Below are positions 14,138 through 17,647 of a stretch of DNA of 17,647 bases, one piece after another. Source of the DNA: JBCCRH01 sp039208045 (lineage in GTDB: Bacteria; Bacteroidota; Bacteroidia; Chitinophagales; Saprospiraceae); the NCBI GenBank assembly GCA_039208045.1, contig JBCCRH010000071.1:1-17647 (forward strand), in the 5' to 3' direction. How positions within the stretch are numbered: the stretch's first letter is position 1; each line of letters begins with the position of its first letter. Both the position numbers and the translations under genes were made by a program. Below the pieces are notes generated by a model that saw only the letters and a list, made by a program, of their open reading frames with translations, did no database searches and had not been told where the DNA came from.

Positions 14138-15424
14138 ATGAGTACAATTATCGACATTCGCTCAAGAGAAATTCTTGATTCACGTGGTAATCCTACTGTA
14201 GAAGTAGAAGTTTTGACGGAGGAAGGCTATATCGGTAGAGCGGCAGTTCCTTCGGGGGCGTCTACTGGTAAGTATGAGGCGGTAGAGCTTAGAGACGGAG
14301 ATGCGGATCGCTTTTTGGGTAAAGGCGTATTGGATGCTTGTAATAATATCGAAGAAGTAATTCGCGAAGAAATAATCGGAGTAGACGTATTTGAGCAGTT
14401 GTATATCGACAATATTATGCTCGAATTGGACGGCACGCCGAATAAAAGTAAGCTGGGGGCCAATGCAATTCTTGGCGTATCTCTGGCTATCGCTAAAGCA
14501 GCAGCAGCAGCAAGTGGCCAACCACTATATCGCTACATTGGTGGGGTAAATGCACACATCTTACCCGTACCAATGATGAACATCCTGAATGGGGGTTCTC
14601 ATGCCGATAATAGCATCGACTTCCAGGAGTTTATGATTATGCCAATGGGCGCAGACACCTTCTCCGAAGGATTGCGTATGGGCGTAGAGGTATTCCATAA
14701 CCTGAAAAAAGTGCTGAAGAAGAAAGGCTACTCCACGAACGTGGGGGATGAGGGTGGCTTTGCGCCAAATATCAAATCAAACGTAGAGGCTATTGAGATT
14801 GTGCTACAATCTATTGAAACGGCGGGCTATAAGCCAGGTGAAGATATCTACATTGCGATGGATGCTGCGGCTTCTGAATTTTACAACGCGAAAGAAAAAG
14901 TGTACCACTTCCATCAGTCAACCGGTGACAAATTATCCTCTAGCGATATGGTGGCTTACTGGGCGGATTGGGTGAAAAAATATCCGATTTTCTCTATCGA
15001 AGATGGTTTAGACGAAGATGACTGGACAGGTTGGAACAGCTTGACCCAAGCAATTGGAGATCAAGTGCAGTTGGTAGGAGACGATTTGTTTGTGACAAAT
15101 ACACAGCGCTTGCAACGTGGTATTGAGGAGCAGTCTGCCAATTCTATTTTAATCAAAGTAAACCAGATTGGATCGTTGTCTGAAACGATCAGCGCAGTCA
15201 ATTTGGCAACCCGCAATTCCTTCACCAGTGTGATGAGCCATCGCTCTGGCGAAACAGAAGATACCACCATTGCAGATTTGGCAGTAGCGCTGAGCACTGG
15301 CCAGATCAAGACGGGCTCTGCTTCTCGTTCCGATCGGATTGCAAAGTACAACCAATTGCTACGTATTGAAGAGCAGTTGGCAGAGACGGCGATCTACCCA
15401 GGCAAGAGTTTGTTGAAGAAATAA
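14138..15424 (+). CDS. eno: Enolase (phosphopyruvate hydratase)
   Basis: This 428-residue glycolytic enzyme interconverts 2-phosphoglycerate and phosphoenolpyruvate, and in many bacteria also sits in the RNA degradosome. It is full length and all key parts are visible: SGASTGKYEAVELRDGD at 39-55, SHADNSIDFQEF at 154-165, NVGDEGGFAPN at 201-211 with acid E205, and metal ligands D242 (MDAAAS), E288 (SIEDGLDEDDW) and D315 (LVGDD). The catalytic base K340 lies in LIKVNQIGS, and the signature SHRSGETED is at 367-375, followed by KTGSASRSDR at 391-400. It starts 40 bases after carA with no clear promoter in the gap, so it is probably co-transcribed. A dedicated promoter for the next gene lies directly after its stop. 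Confidence 0.97.
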   Translation: MSTIIDIRSREILDSRGNPTVEVEVLTEEGYIGRAAVPSGASTGKYEAVELRDGDADRFLGKGVLDACNNIEEVIREEIIGVDVFEQLYIDNIMLELDGTPNKSKLGANAILGVSLAIAKAAAAASGQPLYRYIGGVNAHILPVPMMNILNGGSHADNSIDFQEFMIMPMGADTFSEGLRMGVEVFHNLKKVLKKKGYSTNVGDEGGFAPNIKSNVEAIEIVLQSIETAGYKPGEDIYIAMDAAASEFYNAKEKVYHFHQSTGDKLSSSDMVAYWADWVKKYPIFSIEDGLDEDDWTGWNSLTQAIGDQVQLVGDDLFVTNTQRLQRGIEEQSANSILIKVNQIGSLSETISAVNLATRNSFTSVMSHRSGETEDTTIADLAVALSTGQIKTGSASRSDRIAKYNQLLRIEEQLAETAIYPGKSLLKK

Positions 15425-15435
15425 ATTCGTATAAT

Positions 15436-15465
15436 TTTGATTGCGTGCAGATAGTTCTATTTTTG
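15436..15465 (+). promoter_or_regulatory. Promoter for the FtsB/DivIC-like gene, TTTG-N18-TATTTTTG
   Basis: TTTG at 15436-15439, 18 bases, then TATTTTTG at 15458-15465 is a full Bacteroidota consensus. The -7 box ends 20 bases before the ATG at 15486. It starts 11 bases after the eno stop. The box position rules against the upstream in-frame TTG at 15441 as a start codon. Confidence 0.7.
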
Positions 15466-15485
15466 GACATCAAACCAAATATAGA

Positions 15486-15815
15486 ATGGCTGCACGTAAC
15501 AACCCACTTCAACCTTTGCTGGATCAGATTCCTGGCCCGCTAAAAAATAGGTACTTCATCGTGCTCGTATTATTCGCTGGCTGGATGATTTTCTTTGATA
15601 AGCATGATATTATTACCCAATGGCGGCTACAAAATACAGTAGATCAGCTAGAGGAAGATAAGACGTACTACGAAGAAAAAATAAAGGAAGCGCAGCAGAA
15701 GCGACTAGACTTAGAGGTGAATAAAGAAAAGTTTGCGCGCGAGGAATACTATATGCAGAAGAAAAATGAAGATGTATACATCATCGTTGATGAAACAGAA
15801 GAAAACGAACAATAA
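15486..15815 (+). CDS. FtsB/DivIC-family septum formation initiator
   Basis: This is a 109-residue bitopic membrane protein: a cytoplasmic N-terminus (MAARNNPLQPLLDQIPGPLKNR), one membrane helix (YFIVLVLFAGWMIFF, about 23-37), then an extracytoplasmic coiled coil of about 55 residues (heptad-like LQNTVDQLEEDKTYYEEKI). The end, FAREEYYMQKKNEDVYIIV, has the usual FtsB/DivIC short strand. In the divisome these proteins bind FtsL and FtsQ and activate septal wall synthesis. The frame is open 15 codons farther up to a TTG at 15441. I use the ATG at 15486, because the promoter at 15436-15465 lies over the extra codons and the extra residues are not protein-like. It has its own promoter although it follows eno by 61 bases. 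The gene may be followed in the same transcript by sucD, 21 bases downstream. FtsB against DivIC cannot be told apart here. Confidence 0.85.
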   Translation: MAARNNPLQPLLDQIPGPLKNRYFIVLVLFAGWMIFFDKHDIITQWRLQNTVDQLEEDKTYYEEKIKEAQQKRLDLEVNKEKFAREEYYMQKKNEDVYIIVDETEENEQ

Positions 15816-15836
15816 CCGCTAAATAATTGCACATAT

Positions 15837-16709
15837 ATGTCAGTTCTTGTTAACAAAGACTCTCGAATTATAGTCCAGGGATTTACTGGAAAAGAAGGCA
15901 CCTTCCATGCTGGACAAATGATTGAATATGGTACCAATGTGGTAGGTGGAGTGACCCCCAAAAAAGGAGGGCAGACCCACTTGGATCGCCCTGTTTTTAA
16001 TACCGTTGCAGATGCTGTAGCACAAGCAGGCGCCGATACTTCTGTTATTTTTGTACCCCCCCCATTTGCTGGCGATGCAATTATGGAAGCGGCAGATGCT
16101 GGCATCAAGGTAATCATTTGTATTACCGAGGGTATCCCCGTACAGGATATGGTAAAAGTGAAGTCGTTCTTGGAGCGCAGAGAAGCGCGCTTGGTGGGGC
16201 CAAACTGTCCAGGCGTCATTACGCCAGGAGAAGCGAAGTGTGGTATCATGCCGGGCTTCATTCACCGTAAAGGAACCATCGGAATTGTTTCCCGCTCTGG
16301 TACGCTTACCTACGAGGCAGTAGATCAGGTAACCAAAGCAGGCATGGGCCAATCTACTTGTATTGGTATTGGTGGCGACCCTATTGTAGGTACGACTACT
16401 AAAGATGCTGTAGAATTGTTGATGAATGATCCAGAGACCGAAGGAATCATCATGATTGGTGAGATTGGTGGTGGGATGGAAGCTGAGGCAGCCTATTATG
16501 TAAAGGAATTTGGCACCAAGCCAGTAGTTGGCTTCATCGCTGGTCAGACAGCACCTAAGGGCCGTACGATGGGCCACGCTGGTGCAATCATTGGCGGAGC
16601 AGATGATACTGCTGAAGCAAAAATGGCCATTATGGCTGATTGTGGCATTCACGTAGTGAAGTCGCCTGCTGATATTGGTATCACCTGGGTGGCGGCGCTT
16701 AAAGGCTAA
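15837..16709 (+). CDS. sucD: Succinyl-CoA synthetase (ADP/GDP-forming) subunit alpha
   Basis: This 290-residue alpha subunit, with SucC, makes ATP or GTP from succinyl-CoA in the TCA cycle. The N-terminal CoA-binding domain has IIVQGFTGKEGTFH at 11-24 and GGVTPKKGG at 37-45. VGPNCPGVITPGE at about 118-130 and SRSGTLTYE at about 150-158 are the family signatures. The phospho-histidine H247 lies in GRTMGHAGAI. Length and motifs are complete. sucC is not adjacent, so the subunits are encoded apart. It starts 21 bases after the FtsB/DivIC-like gene and has no clear promoter of its own. Its stop overlaps that of the convergent gene at 16706 by 4 bases, with no terminator visible between them. Confidence 0.95.
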   Translation: MSVLVNKDSRIIVQGFTGKEGTFHAGQMIEYGTNVVGGVTPKKGGQTHLDRPVFNTVADAVAQAGADTSVIFVPPPFAGDAIMEAADAGIKVIICITEGIPVQDMVKVKSFLERREARLVGPNCPGVITPGEAKCGIMPGFIHRKGTIGIVSRSGTLTYEAVDQVTKAGMGQSTCIGIGGDPIVGTTTKDAVELLMNDPETEGIIMIGEIGGGMEAEAAYYVKEFGTKPVVGFIAGQTAPKGRTMGHAGAIIGGADDTAEAKMAIMADCGIHVVKSPADIGITWVAALKG

Positions 16710-17275
16710 AGCGACAGCACCAACACAATCGCAGCAATCAAAACAATAATAATCACCACACTGAGGTAGAAGCTATTATTGTTCCGATACTTATTAAACA
16801 GTAATTCCATGGCATCGCGCCACTCCAGGCGCCTGCCTACTTTTTCGTTGACCATCATAAAGTACTTGCGTTCGCCCATACGCTCTTGATCACCATGTTT
16901 TTTTAGGATAAAAAACTGGGTATCTAAGAACGCTAGGTCAAACAGCTCGGTATCGCCATCAGGATTGGTGACGAGAAACTTGCCTGCTTTATCTAAGTAG
17001 CGCCAAGTGCCTGCTTTAACATTGCCGTTGATGGATCGTAAGTATTCATTATCTTCCTCTCCTTCATTGAAAAAGTGAACGACAGTATCATGGAAATTTT
17101 CGTCATCTTTAAATTCCAGCCACGCTTTATTGACATAGAACTTAGACTCCCAGAGGTCTTCGCCCAGCGGGCGCACCACAGGGATAAGCTGATCCAAATA
17201 GCGATCGAGTGATTCTGCAAAGGGCAGCTCGACACTAAACGAACGACTAACTGATTCTAAAAATTTATTTTCCAA
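16706..17275 (-). CDS. Uncharacterised tail-anchored protein
   Basis: The protein has 189 residues. There is no signal peptide. Residues 1 to about 165 look soluble and acidic (FKDDENFHDTVVHFFNEGEEDN near 55-76). A strand-rich middle follows (GTWRYLDKAGKFLVTNPDGDTELFDLAFLDTQFFILKK, about 88-125 as a pattern), somewhat like the closing strands of a small beta-barrel. The end is a single hydrophobic helix (SFYLSVVIIIVLIAAIVLVLSL, positions 168-189), so it is probably anchored by its C-terminus with the bulk in the cytoplasm. I do not recognise the family. It follows the zinc-ribbon gene by 23 bases in a leftward pair and overlaps the sucD stop at its own end. A function cannot be assigned. Confidence 0.7.
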   Translation of the reverse strand: MENKFLESVSRSFSVELPFAESLDRYLDQLIPVVRPLGEDLWESKFYVNKAWLEFKDDENFHDTVVHFFNEGEEDNEYLRSINGNVKAGTWRYLDKAGKFLVTNPDGDTELFDLAFLDTQFFILKKHGDQERMGERKYFMMVNEKVGRRLEWRDAMELLFNKYRNNNSFYLSVVIIIVLIAAIVLVLSL

Positions 17276-17298
17276 TCCTAACTGCTTTTGGTAGCGAT

Positions 17299-17631
17299 TT
17301 ATTCTTTCTTTGTCGGCTCTTGATTCTTTTCAGCAAGTGCATTTAGTGCTCTTTGGAATCGCTCTTGCTCCTTTTGCTTGCGTTGTTCGAACTTATCCTT
17401 AACGCGGCGACCACTGGTAAATTCTCCAGAACGGTATAAACCTCTTAAAAAAGATTCAAACCCTTTTCCATGATGATAGTAGCCCATAGGCGCTATTAGA
17501 TAGGTGGCTACTAAACTCTGACAAGACAAGCACTGGACAAACACACGATCTGGCTCGCCTTCCTCACGCACTAAAATATCTCGTACGCCGCGATGACCGC
17601 AAAATTGGCATTGTTGAACGTGTATTTCCAT
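17299..17631 (-). CDS. Small zinc-ribbon protein, function unknown
   Basis: The protein has 110 residues. An N-terminal zinc ribbon is formed by two CxxC knuckles: C8-Q-F-C11 and C34-L-S-C37, spaced 22 residues apart, with strand-like sequence between. After a linker with YYHHGKGF (about 51-58), the C-terminus (about 75-110) is highly charged and helical (KDKFEQRKQKEQERFQRALNALAEK). No membrane helix or signal is present, so it should be cytoplasmic. Zinc ribbons of this kind occur in nucleic-acid-binding and protein-binding factors, but nothing here chooses between them. It is the first gene of a leftward pair with the tail-anchored protein. The start is close to the window edge, and the promoter probably lies outside the window. 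Confidence 0.72.
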   Translation of the reverse strand: MEIHVQQCQFCGHRGVRDILVREEGEPDRVFVQCLSCQSLVATYLIAPMGYYHHGKGFESFLRGLYRSGEFTSGRRVKDKFEQRKQKEQERFQRALNALAEKNQEPTKKE

Positions 17632-17647
17632 AATTACACTTAACTTA

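Noticed and set aside
15441..15485. TTG start giving 15 extra residues on the FtsB/DivIC-like protein
   Set aside because: The promoter boxes at 15436-15465 overlap these codons, and the ATG at 15486 follows the -7 box at a normal distance.
15840..16652. Long open frame antisense to sucD
   Set aside because: The sense strand encodes a complete succinyl-CoA synthetase alpha subunit; the antisense translation has no recognisable domain.

Overview
The window looks like a Bacteroidota chromosome, most likely Saprospiraceae or a close relative. The evidence is: several upstream regions carry the Bacteroidota -7 element TAnnTTTG (twice with a TTTG 18 bases upstream); the isocitrate dehydrogenase is the long Thermus-type form; the TetR regulator and the FtsB/DivIC-like protein look like Bacteroidota versions; and the glycan-modifying proteins are multidomain. 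The assignment rests on motif reading, not on a database search.

The left part (1 to about 9.7 kb) is an accessory glycan-synthesis and decoration locus. From left to right it holds: the 5' end of a leftward sulfotransferase cut by the window edge; a rightward three-gene operon (fucosyltransferase-like/FkbM methyltransferase fusion, carbohydrate sulfotransferase, probable glycosyltransferase); a leftward two-gene operon (sulfotransferase fused to a degenerate GT23-like domain, then a GT25-like/GT92-like/methyltransferase-like fusion); a single rightward GT25-like gene that is a paralogue of the first domain of that fusion; and a leftward pair of tatA and a GDP-mannose 3,5-epimerase gene joined by an ATGA overlap. 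tatA is a 54-codon gene that is easy to miss. Together the genes suggest synthesis and transfer of a GDP-linked deoxy- or L-hexose (L-galactose or L-fucose type), followed by sulfation and O-methylation of a surface glycan. The epimerase assignment is strong. The glycan structure is inference.

The middle (9.7 to 11.3 kb) is sparse. It has a hairpin-rich 221-base gap, a small two-helix membrane protein, a 393-base gap with a good promoter and a palindrome that could be an operator, and a TetR-family regulator.

The right part (11.3 kb to the end) is core metabolism and cell division: NADP-type isocitrate dehydrogenase with a strong intrinsic terminator, carA, enolase, a FtsB/DivIC-like septum protein with its own promoter, sucD, and a leftward pair of uncharacterised genes (a zinc-ribbon protein and a tail-anchored protein). 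Three convergent gene pairs overlap tail to tail with no terminator between them.

No rRNA, tRNA, CRISPR array or intact insertion sequence was seen.
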